A model generated the notes under the pieces. It searched no databases, was not told the origin of the DNA, and saw nothing but the letters and a program-made list of their open reading frames with translations. From Ficedula albicollis (Eukaryota > Chordata > Aves > Passeriformes > Muscicapidae), in the NCBI RefSeq assembly GCF_000247815.1, contig NC_021674.1, positions 29,204,901-29,268,900 on the forward strand: 64,000 nucleotides of DNA, read 5' to 3'. Below are positions 28,903 to 42,981 of the stretch, in pieces. Position 1 is the first letter of the stretch. Each line of letters opens with the position of its first letter. Made by a program: the position numbers and the translations under genes.

Positions 28903-31900
28903 TATATAATATATATAATACTACCAAAAATAATTTGCTTTTCTAACACATGTACATCACTTAGAACTTGTTAGCTGCTATCTGTGTCACAGATTAAATC
29001 TCCTCCTGTTGATTACGCTTGAAATTATACAAATATCAAAGAACACAATTTCTTAAGAAAATTTTACATATTCCACTTTTGCAACAGTGTGAACACAGCA
29101 CATGTGCCTAGCTGACAGGCCATGTAGCCATACATTATCCCTTCAACTGTGTCATGACACAAACTAGCTGGCATTGTTTGGAAGTTTCAAATCACTCTAT
29201 ATTTAACATCTCTTTCTCCAAAGACTTGAGAAATCCTTGAAAAGACTGAATGTGCTGGGATTTCCTCAACAGAATTTATGTATTTACTTTTGTCCTGTGT
29301 GCTCTAGGCCCCATAAAATGATTTGATACTAAAAGAAATTCCTCACATCCTGCTGCTTCCCTTCAAAATAAATCTGGTCTGTGGTCTGCCTGCTGTCTCT
29401 TAATGAAAATTCCTCTCCATCTATACTTTGTTTGACCAAGACAGTTTAATCTCAAGTTGGAATTAACAATCAACAGCTCATTTTCTCACATTTGTCTTTC
29501 CTTCTGATTCACCTCATTCTGACACACTGAAATCTGAGGAGTTTCAAGTGCTAAAACACTAAGTGGTAGCCTCCAACAACTGCTGGGAGAAATGCCACAG
29601 CTGGGCTCTATTTTCAAATATCAACCATTCAACCAGCATCTGTACAACAAACAAATTAATTAATCAGGATTGCTAAGGTTTGCACAGCGAGAGACCTAAT
29701 TCAGCTTTAACTAGGATCTTTCCCCAGGTTAGTAACAGAGCATGAAAATCAGGAATTCCACTAAATTCTCTTTCTGTCAGCCCTAAGCTCCCACAGAAGT
29801 TAACAAATCTGAAAATAAATCTCAGACTATGAAGCTAGTTGGAGGAATCTAGAGAAATCAGGTGATTCTTAAAGGATGGCAACAGAGAAATGTATCTTTT
29901 TGTACCTGCAGTTGGAAATAATCTAAGTAGCAGATCGGTTTGCAGTCTGACACAGGAGATCAAGCCACTTCTTAACACTGCCTTAAAAATCAGAGCTGCT
30001 TACTGTTGAAAGAAATGAATGATGATATTGTGTAGGAAACTGAGATAACTTTAACCCATATAAACTACCCTGGTATTCATAAGAGTTCTGGGAGACGAGT
30101 GACGAGTCATCATGATGAAATGGCAAACAGGCTGCGCACTAAATTCTTCCAACATCTGGAGTTGTAACTAAAGTTGCTGGAAACAGGAAAAGTATTTCAC
30201 AGTGCTGAAACTACAGAAGTAAATCAATTAATCAAACCAACGACAAACTACAGGACAGTATCCTAAGAGTACCTAAACAATAAGTTTTGACAAAGTCAAA
30301 GTGCTGGAAGACAAGGGTATAAATTAGGAAAGAGGTGTTCTTTCCACAATCTTGGCTTTGAGATTCTCCACAAATCTCTGAGTTACCCTGTGGTTTTGTT
30401 TCCACTCCTGTAAGATTGAGAGATCAATGAGACATCAGTTCTGGAAGGCTATGTCTCTGAGAGTTAATGAAGAGAACCCAAATAATAATACCTAATACCA
30501 GTAAAAGTGCAACATTTTATCAAAAGCAAACTTAACTTTCAGCCAAACCTTTATTTTACCTCACAAACTACGTAAATAAACATAAATAGCATAAATAAAC
30601 TCAGATAAAATAATTAAAATCTAAGTTTGTTTTCTCTCATTCTGGACATTGCTGAAAACATGGCTCATTCTAGAAAAGGAAAGTAGAAAGGCTCTGGCTC
30701 CTTCTTAGAATACCTTTTTTTTTTCTTTTTGGAAGGTGAATGGAAGTTGGATGCTGTCAGCATAATATGATACGGAATCCCTTTGTCAGGAACTCATTGG
30801 CTCCCTCATCAATATTTATAATATATTACTAAGCCTATACCCTTGCTGATTTCACATCAATGCTCAACCTTTTCAATGATAAATTAGTCATCTAGGTTGA
30901 AGTACTGCAAAGTATACTAGGCAGCTTATAAATAACTCCTTCCATCAGATTCTCAGATCAAGCAATATCATCACGAGCAGTAGAGTCATGCCAACATTGG
31001 ATTTGACTTGTAACTCCTGCCTCAAGGAACAAACAGAGTCAATTCCATGATATAGCAAAAGGCTGATCAAAGAGACCAGGATAGAAGAAGTTATAAACAA
31101 CTAGATTACAAATAAGTGGATTAGTGGTTTTCATTTTTCTGTCACAATTATTATTAATGATTCCTCAACTCTAACACCATGACAATGGAGAGAATGTCAC
31201 TCCATATCCATCTAATGTGCTATACAGCTAATACTGTTTGAGAACTAATCCAAAAGCAGAGATGCAACCCCTCAGGGCATAGCTTGCTATTCTGTGTTAA
31301 ATGTTCTTATTTTGTCACCGGTATTAGAGAAAATGCATCCCTCCTTTTCCCCATATCCCCATATTTGTATAACTTCCTTTCATAGTTTAAAATGCACAGG
31401 GCTGCAAGATCAAATCGTGATGCAAATCCACAACCACACTCAATTTTTGCAATGTCAGCCTTGACCTATAACATATAAGATGTATTCAGTTCACTGGAAG
31501 GAAGGAAGGAGGACGTTTTATTGCTATAGAGGATTGTATTTACAATAAGAAAGCAGGCACGGCTCTACTTTTTTTACTTCTTACCTACAGTCAGCTGATG
31601 CAGCTGATGACAGTCACTGCAAACTGATGGCATCACCAGCATTTCTTAATATGTTCAAGTAAACAGTACTGAATAATAAAATAAAAGTAATAAATAAGAG
31701 GTAATAAAAGAGGCAGTCAATTTGTGTGATGAGAGAGCAGTGCTATCAACTTGAAAGCATCCAAGTTCCAGAGATGGAGTGGTATACATGGAGTGGTTAA
31801 AACACTGACCCAGGAACCAGAGTAGGGCACAAGAACCCACAAGAACATAACTGATGATTCAATATAAGGTTCTTCCCATCCTTTACTTGTCATTATCTCT

Positions 31901-32489
31901 TTTAGGATTGTCTTTCACTATCTGTTCGCATCAGAGAGCCCCAAGCACAATGGTGCTCCACTTAAAGCCTCTTAATGCCTATACAAAAAGTGAGAAGCTT
32001 CTATTCTACTTGTAGATCCAAATCACAAATATACCAGAAGTTATAAGAGGAACATGTCCTGACATGAATATTTCCTGGAGAAAGAAATTAAAATGTCTCT
32101 TTAGTATCTTTCATCAATGCCAAATTCACTTGCACTAAATTCATAACTTAGACTGTGTTGTTTCAAGACAGTGTGAATAATGAGATGATTTTAGATACAA
32201 ATTGATGCCTAGTATTTATTTTTATCCTCAAAAAAAGTAATAATCATCTCTTTCAAAGATAAATTGGAATGCCTGACCATCCATTGACAACTCTGTCTTT
32301 GATTCATGTAATGAAAGATGTAGTGAGGGGAAGAATTCAACAATGATGAAAGGAGATAGAATCTATCCTGTAAACATAGAACCACTGGAAGAAACACAGG
32401 GTCAGAATATTATTCAGATTACTATTCTGATGAGGCTTGTAACTTGAACTGTAAATTTAAAAGATCCTATGCACCAATTATTTCGATTT
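28903..32489. other. Unique AT-rich non-coding DNA
   Basis: It begins with a short TA-rich stretch immediately after the poly-C. No gene, RNA gene or transposon is recognised over about 3.6 kb. Confidence 0.55.
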
Positions 32490-32715
32490 TATTAAGAAAT
32501 TTTGTTTTAGGAAGAAATTTTTTACTGACACTATGGTGAGACACTGGAACAGGTTGCCCAGAAAATTTGTAGATGTGCCATCTTTGGAATTGGTTAAGAC
32601 TGAGTTGGATGGGGCTTTGAACAACCCTAGTCAAAGATGTCCCTGTCCATGGCGGGGAGTTTGGGACTGCATGATTTTTAGGTCACTTCCAACCCAAACC
32701 ATTCTATGGTCTTAT
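32490..32715 (+). mobile_element. CR1 LINE, 3'-terminal fragment
   Basis: The block follows the CR1 3' end in order: GGAAGAAATTTTTTACTGA, GACACTGGAACAGGTTGCCC, a TGGATGGGGCTTTGA box, CAACCCTAGT, TGTCCCTGTCCATGGCGGGG, then CACTTCCAACCCAAACCATT followed by CTATGG. The octamer tail has decayed to a single ATTCTATGG unit. The copy is 5'-truncated and in plus orientation. The open frame inside it is non-functional CR1 sequence, not a host gene. Confidence 0.93.
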
Positions 32716-35700
32716 ACTACTTTTGAAATGAAACATAAAGATGTAAACTCCATGCACTGCTGGTTGCTGAAGGATTTAATCCATGTTTTAGTAATATTCC
32801 CACACCCTTTCCCCCTTATCTAAGTTGGGCTTTTCGCAGTAAAATCAATGGACATTTCTATCCTTTAATACTGACTCTCTACCTGGAGTGAAGTATTTGG
32901 AGATATTCCTGAGGCTAGCATTTCACCTTACAAATCTTTTTTTTTTCTTCTTTAAGAACAAAAAGTGTTTAAGTCTGTACTACTGGCCAAAGAAAAGGAC
33001 AGGACAAAAACACATTACAGAATACTTTATCTGGTCTGTATATGATTGTTGTCACATAATCTTGGTTTATAAAAATGTTATAAATCCACCACATTCTTTG
33101 CAGTTCAATTAGGCTAATTTCTGCCATATGTGAAGAGTCTTTCTGGTTAATACTGTCCAGTGGAAGAGGTACTCCTTCTCCTCACTTCTCTGCATTGAGA
33201 GGGATATTCTTTATTTCAGGTTTTTTTTAATACTTTGACTAAATGTTTTGGTGCTTTGTACCAGTGATCTCAAACTCCAGACTTAAAAAGCTCCAGAACC
33301 AGCAGTGTAAAATGCACTGATTCAAGGCAGTTTCTTTTCAAATAATTATTAACTCTGCTCAATTTTAATGCCAGGAATTGAAAGCTCTTTTTCATCTTCC
33401 CACCTCCGTATCTCACGATAATAACTGGCTGCATCACTTTCCAGGTACTGTCTCTTGTATTTGACTAAACTATTAAAAGATCTTTTAATCCTTTGGATGT
33501 TTAAACTCCTTCCCAAAGTTTTTGCAGCATGCAAGTACCAGACTGATTTTCCTGTTACACCACAACTTGCATTTCAGATCCATTGTCACCTGATCTCATG
33601 AGTTAATTAAAGGATATGAAATGAACAGATCATTTTCATTATGAATTCCTATTCAATAATTCCTGACTGAGCTTGGGGTGACTGAAAACTGCTACAACTT
33701 TGAGTGTTATCATGCTGTGTGCCATTTGAAGGTAAAGCCTCCAAGATCCTTCCTTTATTGCATTGAGCTGATAATATTTCATTAGAAAAATATTTCATCC
33801 AGAATGTCCTCTGAAAACACAGACGGGGAAACTTGCAGGAGCATGTCTTCCTGACCACACAAAGTATTGTTTTTCCAAAATAAAGATGTGAAAACAGAGG
33901 CCTTGAACCTATAATCTGGGAAGTATTCCTGCATCCCATAGTTTAGATGTAAGCTGTCTAGGCCAGTTTGATATGCAACAGCAAACTTAGCAGCGAGTCA
34001 TCAGCTAGTTTTGACAAAAAGCTCTAACCAGGACTGTATGGTTTGGAATAAGAAATAAAGGTTACTTTTACTCCTGTTCATCATGCTTATATTAGAGTGT
34101 ATGTGATACCTATACAGGGACAGCAAAGTCATCGATGAGGTAAAAAATCTGGCATGAAAGGCATAAATCCTCATCACTTGACCTGAAAGAGCAAATCTCC
34201 TAGATGCACTAATAGCAGGCGTTTGTAATTCACTAGGCCAGGCTCTGGAAGCAAACAAAATCACATGCACTGAAGCAAGAAGAAAACCAAGGAAGTCTGC
34301 TGAGGCATTCACACTGGGCCTTGAAGACTCTCAGGTTTTGTTCCCAAGATTCAAATTTTTTTTTTTTTGTCCCTCCTGCTCTGAGGGACAATATTTGGAT
34401 CTTCATGGTTCCTTCAATGTTTAGAAGCTTTAGAAATATTTGTTCTTCCTTGTCAGAAGAACATCCCACAGGAACTGTACATTCTGTCTTTCACAAGGTG
34501 GAATAGATGAGATTTTCAGAACTTACATAAAGTAGATGCTTTGCAGATGCTTTGCTCCTATGTGATCTCTCAGCATTTTTCTCATCCTAGGACTGAATCT
34601 GTTCTGAATCACAGATCACTATTTTGGCAGAAGTAATGGCTTGCACCCTGGAACCTGCAGACTCCATTTGCAGAAATGCAGACACAGAAATAGGTAATTA
34701 TTGATCAACACAGTTGAGCCTCTGGAGATTTCTCTCCACAAAACTCCCATGTTGATCTCAATTAACCAGAAAGAGCTAACGTAGTGTCTTTTCCGAAGAA
34801 GTGAGAGAATGCAAAACAGATGTTACCTTCTTTCTCAAGTTGCACATCTTCTCAACTAAATATGCTTGGAGGAACACACCTTATTCTCTCAGTAGGTCTT
34901 ATGATCTTATTACACATTACACACTGAGCTATAACACCCTGGCTATAACTTCCAAGCACTCCACACACACTCCACAATCAAACCCTGGCTTTTATTCTCA
35001 TGGCACATATTTTTTGTCTGTAAAGTAAAAACAAGGTAAGATCAGATGTTAATCCTGCAAGTTAAGACTTGAATTCCATGCTACACTTTCTGCTTGTTCC
35101 TTAGCCACTCTTGTCACTACCCGTAAGTCAGCTTCTGTGTCACAAAGCTGACAGCAAGCCTGCCCAGCACTCTAAGCCCACACAGACAGACTATGAATAA
35201 CCAGGAAAATGACACTTTGAGTTCATTATATGTTGGTCAGAGCTATTCAGCTCCCACCATCTCTATCTATGACCAAGGACAGACATAAACTGACATAAGC
35301 TGTTCTATTTTCTAGTATCATTTAACTTATGACACACTAACATGTGATTTACATGTGTGTATCTCTTCCTTAGCATGAATAATTCCATCAGTTTAATGAC
35401 ACAGAGAAGGGGAGGATGTCCACATGCAACCATCCACTTCCTATTCGAGAGTCACACATATCTAATATTTTAAGAAGACAACAGATTGTACATCTTTATT
35501 CTGCAAAAGATGTGTCTATGTTTATTTATCACTGCCATAAAAAATGTGTTGCTTTTTATTCTGAATTCTATTTATGCAAGCATGAAAACAGAGACATGCA
35601 TAAAGGAAGATTAGAAGTTCACATTTTGAGTTATCTGAAGGTCTTATTACAACCAATGGGAAACCAGAAAACTGATAACTAAGAGCTGACACTCCATGTG

Positions 35701-37460
35701 TCATGTTCTGTCAGGTTTTATTTTGTGTATGTGTGTACATGTGTATGGGAGTGTCACTTTTCCTTTCTGGGTTTCTTTAATGTTAATTTTAAAATGGGAC
35801 TCATATGCTGGAACAAAACTGAGAGACAAGAACATAAACACAACCTGACAGTGTCCTTAAAAACAATAAAGGTAACACCAGCAGGCACCACTGGCTGTAA
35901 TTATCTTGACATGGTGCTGTGCCTCTGTCTCCTGGGGTTACTCAACATGACATTTCTAACCACAGTGCCAAAGGCTTTCCTTTGCACTTTCCTGCTCTTG
36001 GTACAATGCCATTGTGTCTCCATTTTACCCCACTTTGGGTAATGTGGCTATCTCAAAATCTGTGCTGCAGACCACAGGAAAGCACAGAGGATTATTTGGC
36101 ACATTGTGAGATAGAGACAGCATGGAACAATCTTTATTACTTCCAGAAAACTCTCAACCCAAAGGGCTCAGCATACTTCACAAATACTCAAACACACAAA
36201 AAATAGTTAGCATCATAGGAGGCTCTAAAAATAAAGGGATTTTTGTACAGGCCCCAGAACTTCCATATTGGTATAATTCTTGCCCCTAAAGAAGGTTGTG
36301 GTCCACAGGGAAGATGAAGATCCAACCAGGCATGAAGGAATTGTGAGAGCAGGGATAACCTCCTGCATTGCCTCCTCTGGCAAGAGGTCTCCCTTTCTAA
36401 GCAGTGTGAATGAGGGCTAACAAATACCATCAATGGTAAAACAATGAACCATGAAGGAATTATTGCACAAGAATTCCCTCAGTAGGAAGGGTGATACAGC
36501 CTCCTTGCACTGACCCTCTCTTTTGTGTCTTGTTAAGCACCTAAAGCCAGGCTGCCTGGATATCTATGGATGGGAAGAGCTTCACTAAAGCACAGATTTC
36601 AGAGTGAATAAAGAGAAGAGGATTGACAAACTTGAAGTGATTAAATGTCTCTGCTTATTCTTTCTTATTCTTTTCCCAGACTGCTGATCTTTTTCTGATT
36701 TTCTCAGGTTTAGAGTTGAAAAAAAAGGTGGGAGCTAATTGTTTCACAAATGCTGTGCAGCAAGGAACAGGCAAGGATTGATCTGTGAATTTAGCTTATA
36801 CTTTCCTTCTTTCTTTTCCTCCAAACATATTGATTCTAAAGGCCACTGTGTTTCATTACAAAGTAATTTAATTTATTCTCTGTGGCCATCTTTAGGATTC
36901 TTTCAGTCTTGCTTCTTTTTCACTCATCTGTCTTCACTTGATGTGGATTTGAAACATTATTCTCCAGTTAATTTAGTTTGCATGCTATTTTCTGCCCATG
37001 TTTTAACCTGTAGATCCTTTTTTATTATAAAGGAGACCTGACTGGCATTTATAATAATATCCAGTGCATTTTCATGTCTCAATTTATATGTGAAGGATTT
37101 CTTTTCACTTTTTCTAGGCAGCACAGAAGTGGCCTTGGAATTAGATATGATAAATGACACACAGAAGTATGACTTCAGGAAGCTAAAGGTGCTGGTGACA
37201 AAGATACTGTCTTCAGATAATACTTCCCCTATGTCTGTAAATATCTGTATTCTTTCATATTTCCAAAATCAGCATGCACTTTGCAAAAGGCCCTGTGATT
37301 CTTTAAATGTGCTTATGTTCATTCATGTCAGCATTCTTTACAAAGTGTTTAAAATCTTTACATCCTTCTCATGGCTTTCCAGAAGTCTGGCCCAGGACAC
37401 CTGGAAATTATCAGTATTTTTTGGATCCTGAATCCCAGAGACTGTTTAAAGCCATGGCAA
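32716..37460. other. Unique non-coding DNA
   Basis: No gene or transposon is recognised over about 4.7 kb. Several T-rich or A-rich runs are present (for example near 32938 and 34357). Open frames up to about 114 codons occur, none with a recognisable domain. Confidence 0.5.
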
Positions 37461-37604
37461 TTGTCTTACAGTCCATCTGATAGGCTTACTCATCCAGTGT
37501 GCTATGGGAAGCAAGAAAAGTAAGTGTCTGGAGTTGTCTTACAGTCCATCTGATAGGCTTACTCATCCAGTGTGGATGGGAAGCAAGAAAAGTAAGTGTC
37601 TGGA
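37461..37604. repeat. Tandem duplication, 73 bp x 2
   Basis: Copies at 37461-37533 and 37534-37604 start TTGTCTTACAGTCCATCTG and share AAGCAAGAAAAGTAAGTGTC. They differ by a small indel/substitution (GTGTGCTATGGG versus GTGTGGATGGG). Confidence 0.92.
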
Positions 37605-38531
37605 ATTCTGTCAAAGGACCTAATAAATCTAACTCTGGCCTTTTTGATGTTGAAGTAGGGTGAGCAACATCCAGAGAAAGACATGCAGGTAATCTCTATG
37701 CAGGGAGTTTAGTCAGTTTAGCAGCTGCTTGATAAATATGGAGCTTGGGTGTAAAAGATGCATAAATGACTAAGATATAAACATCTTCAAAATGCAAAAC
37801 TAACTCTCCAACATGGGTTTCCACTATTACCTACTGGTAAATAACCAGTCAACCAAATAAATAAATAAATAAATAAAAGCAATGAAAAAGAGACTTGCAA
37901 AATAAAATCTACCCTTGGCTGAAAAGAAAAGGATTAAAATACCTTCATGTGTTACCTTCCTGTGTAATTTTCAAGATTGCAAAAGGTAATTGAAGAACAA
38001 ATCCATAGAATTTTTTCATAATTTGAATAGTGAAGTGGCTGAGTGATTTCAGTAATATATTTTCAATTTCCCTTTCTCTACTTGGGTATTATCTTTGAGG
38101 CAGTCATTATTTTCTTGAGTATATTGTTCATTTAAAATGACTGCTCTATTATGTTCCTTGCATATATCCCATATCATGTATTTATTTTTTTCACTGAATT
38201 AATTACCAGTGTTGGAATCACCATTTATCTCATTAATGTTTGTTTAATTAATACTGTCTTCAGAAATATTACATCTTCTCAGCTAAATATTTTTAAGAGG
38301 AAAGCAATTACAAATGGACTATCTGATCAAATTCACTTGAAGCATTTTTTTTACTAGAATTCACTCTTTGTTTTCAGAGTTTTCAAGAGTATTTCATTGC
38401 ACTAAGAGAAAAAAGAAGTGTAACTTTTATTATTTCAGAGGTGAAACATTGATGCTAATTTATGACACTGAAATTGGCATTATTCAGTGATATTGAATGC
38501 TTGCCAGCCCAGCATATACTCTATGCTGGAG
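37605..38531. other. Unique non-coding DNA with AAAT repeat
   Basis: An AAAT tetranucleotide run of about six units lies at 37854-37878. Nothing else is recognised. Confidence 0.6.
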
Positions 38532-38783
38532 TGTACCCTACACTTGAAGATGGTTACAAGTGACGCCTGTACAATTCTGTGAAGATCCCTGAAGTCATCT
38601 CACAACTGGTCAGAGTGAATTATTGTCCCTGTACAATTCTGTGAAGATCCCTGAAGTCACCTCACAACTGGTCAGGGTGAATTATTGTTGTACCCTACAC
38701 TTGAAGATGGTTACAAGTGACGCCTGTACAATTCTGTGAAGATCCCTGAAGTCATCTCACAACTGGTCAGAGTGAATTATTGT
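38532..38783. repeat. Compound duplication A-B-B'-A-B
   Basis: A is 34 bases, starting TGTACCCTACACTTGAAG; B is 61 bases, starting CCTGTACAATTCTGTG. The order is A 38532-38565, B 38566-38626, one C, B' 38628-38688, A 38689-38722, B 38723-38783. The two A copies and the two outer B copies are identical. B' differs at two bases (GTCATCTC versus GTCACCTC, and GTCAGAG versus GTCAGGG). Confidence 0.95.
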
Positions 38784-40820
38784 CTCTTTACCCCCTATCT
38801 GTAATCCAGGAACAGAAACATGATTGCAAAAGGGTGGCTTATTTCTTTCAGTTCAACCCTTTTAGCATCTTCCTTGCTAACTATGTCTTGTATTTCATCA
38901 CTGTCAGTGGTTTTATTAATTGTGTAAAGCTGGTCTGTGAGGTACTTTAGACCAAGTGGCTTCTCTATGCTGTGACAGAGCTGTGGCTGAGAATTCTCGT
39001 CTGTGAAAATCTTTCAGTGTGTCCTTGCTCATACCTGGAACAAAAACGACTGCTTTCACAAATCAGTGGTTACTGTTAGCCTTTTAAAACAGGGCAGCTG
39101 CAGCAAAGTTTCTAGTTCCAAACAGAAAGCTTCGGGTCTCATGCGAGAAGAGTGGCCAAAATGTCCAGAGATGTGTCACTTAGTAGTTAACACACCCTGA
39201 TGAGGATGAGGCCAGTTCCAGATCTTCTTTCTGATTAAAAGCAACACTAAATCTAGCTAATATTTGAAACTGAGTCCCTTTTATATTATATTGTTAGCTG
39301 CCAGATGCACAGCAGGATATTCAGTTTTTAATTAGAGTTGTTTGATTGAAGTTTATTCAAAAGAAAGCAGAATATGAGGCCAACCAGACCCTCCACTCAA
39401 GCAGAGTACCCAGTTTCCATTCCCTAACTAAAGAATGTAGAATATGGCATTTTCTACAAGATCCTCGAGGAGCCACATGTTTGGGAACTTTGTAAAACAG
39501 AGACAAAATTCACTTGTTGTTTTCAGAGTGATGGATCTGGATCAGACAGGACGAAAATTCATTATTTTCAGAGGTCTTGAGTAAAGACTTGAACATCTCT
39601 TTTACTTACTAACTCTTTTTATCTCCTAAAACAGGGCAAAAGATCTTGCTATTTGGCTTCACAATGGAAATGAAACTTCAGAAATAGCTGAGAAAGAGAA
39701 CTTACACTGTAGGTCACTCTATGGGTTTTCTTTTATTGAAAACAAAAGCAGAAAGCTCAAAAAGAACATGTTTACCCTTTTGGTACTAGCATAACATGTG
39801 CTTTGGGGATAGCAAAGAACATTGCCTTCTCTGAGAGATCAGTTTTGTGTTCTAGTGTAAATCATCCAGATTATCTAAGGATGAGTTAATGAGTGGGGTT
39901 TGTTTATTTTGTTTTCTTTTGTTTTATTTTATCTTTTAAGTGAATAGTAATGTGGATGTGTTGAAAGCAAAATTCTACTTTCTCCTTATTGCTTTAATAT
40001 TTCTCCCTCTGCCAGTTCTCTCTCAGCTTTCTTCTCTTGTATTCTGTGAGCACCAGCCATTGGAGAGCTGCTTTCTGTCTGGGGAGAACCGTTCAAAGCA
40101 TCAACTTCTCTGCACAGCTGTGTGGTCAGAGCTGCAAGATGGTTCATAAATCCCCAAAGCAGATACATGCAGGCTATTGCTCTAGTACAAGCTCCTGTGA
40201 AAAATAGCATGTGGCAGAGCAGTCACAGGAAGGCACAAATAGGACCCAGAGGAACTTCAGCATAACAAGTTCAAGTAAAAAAGGTCGTTCTGATTCAAGT
40301 AAGATGCAAAAACCTCTCTTACAAAGCAACAAGCTGCACTTTTGAGTCTCCTGGTGTTTCATGATGGTTTGACTAGTGATGGTCAGAAAAGTTTCCAAAA
40401 CATCAGCTTCAGTCAGAAAAATGACAATCCAATGCATGTGAAGTGATTTACAGCATTTCTGAAATTATATCCTCTGGAATCTGGTTTTAATAAAAAACTT
40501 AAAATTTTGGTCTCTCTTTCTGAAGATGAAAATGTTTCAGATAATGCAAAATTTGTGAAGAACAGGAATGTAGTTTGCTGACCTACTGTAATTTTTTATA
40601 AAGGGGTAGCTCCATAGGTTGTAGAAATAATGAGTTACTTTACTGCCCTATTGCAACTTCCCAGCCCAGTGCCAGTTGCTAAGAGAATAAAAACTCATAT
40701 CAGCATTAAAGGGAATTAATGAATGCAAATAAATACTTTTCTGCAAACTGAAGACCTTGTTCTTTTCCCATTACATCAGTGAGATTGTCCTCAGCCATTG
40801 ACTCCATGAGATGAAGATGT
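38784..40820. other. Unique non-coding DNA
   Basis: No gene or transposon is recognised. A T-rich simple stretch of TTTTG/TTTTA units lies at about 39899-39936. Confidence 0.55.
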
Positions 40821-41001
40821 CACTTGCACCACACCCAGAGAAAAACAGTGGCAATAACAAACAGGAATTTCAAGGAGAGAAAAGTGGTAGCTTTTACTCA
40901 CAAATCTATTCACTTGCACCACACCCAGAGAAAAACAGTGGCAATAACAAACAGGAATTTCAAGGAGAGAAAAGTGGTAGCTTTTACTCACAAAATCTAT
41001 T
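40821..41001. repeat. Tandem duplication, 90 bp and 91 bp
   Basis: Copies at 40821-40910 and 40911-41001 begin CACTTGCACCACACCC and end AATCTATT. The only difference I find is one extra A in copy 2 (CACAAATC versus CACAAAATC). The repeated peptides in the short frames here simply reflect this DNA repeat. Confidence 0.94.
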
Positions 41002-42776
<1,775 letters not shown>

Positions 42777-42782
42777 TTTTTT

Positions 42783-42843
42783 NNNNNNNNNNNNNNNNNN
42801 NNNNNNNNNNNNNNNNNNNNNNNNNNNNNNNNNNNNNNNNNNN
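42783..42843. other. Assembly gap, 61 N
   Basis: Sixty-one undetermined bases lie between T6 and TCATAGTG. The unusual length suggests an estimated gap size or a partly filled gap, not a fixed placeholder. Confidence 0.99.
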
Positions 42844-42899
42844 TCATAGTGAGCAGTTGTATTGTGCATCACTTGTGATTTTTTCCTATTATTCGTGAC

Positions 42900-42900
<1 letters not shown>

Positions 42901-42981
<81 letters not shown>
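42901..42981. repeat. ATT microsatellite, 27 units
   Basis: An 81-base run of ATT without interruption, followed by GCTATTAAC. Long perfect trinucleotide runs are usually length-polymorphic. It lies 57 bases after the gap, so its length in the assembly may itself be unreliable. Confidence 0.97.

Noticed and set aside
38532..38783. CRISPR-like repeated units here and at 62596-62916
   Set aside because: Units are few, long and adjacent, without unique spacers of regular length, and the context is a vertebrate genome.
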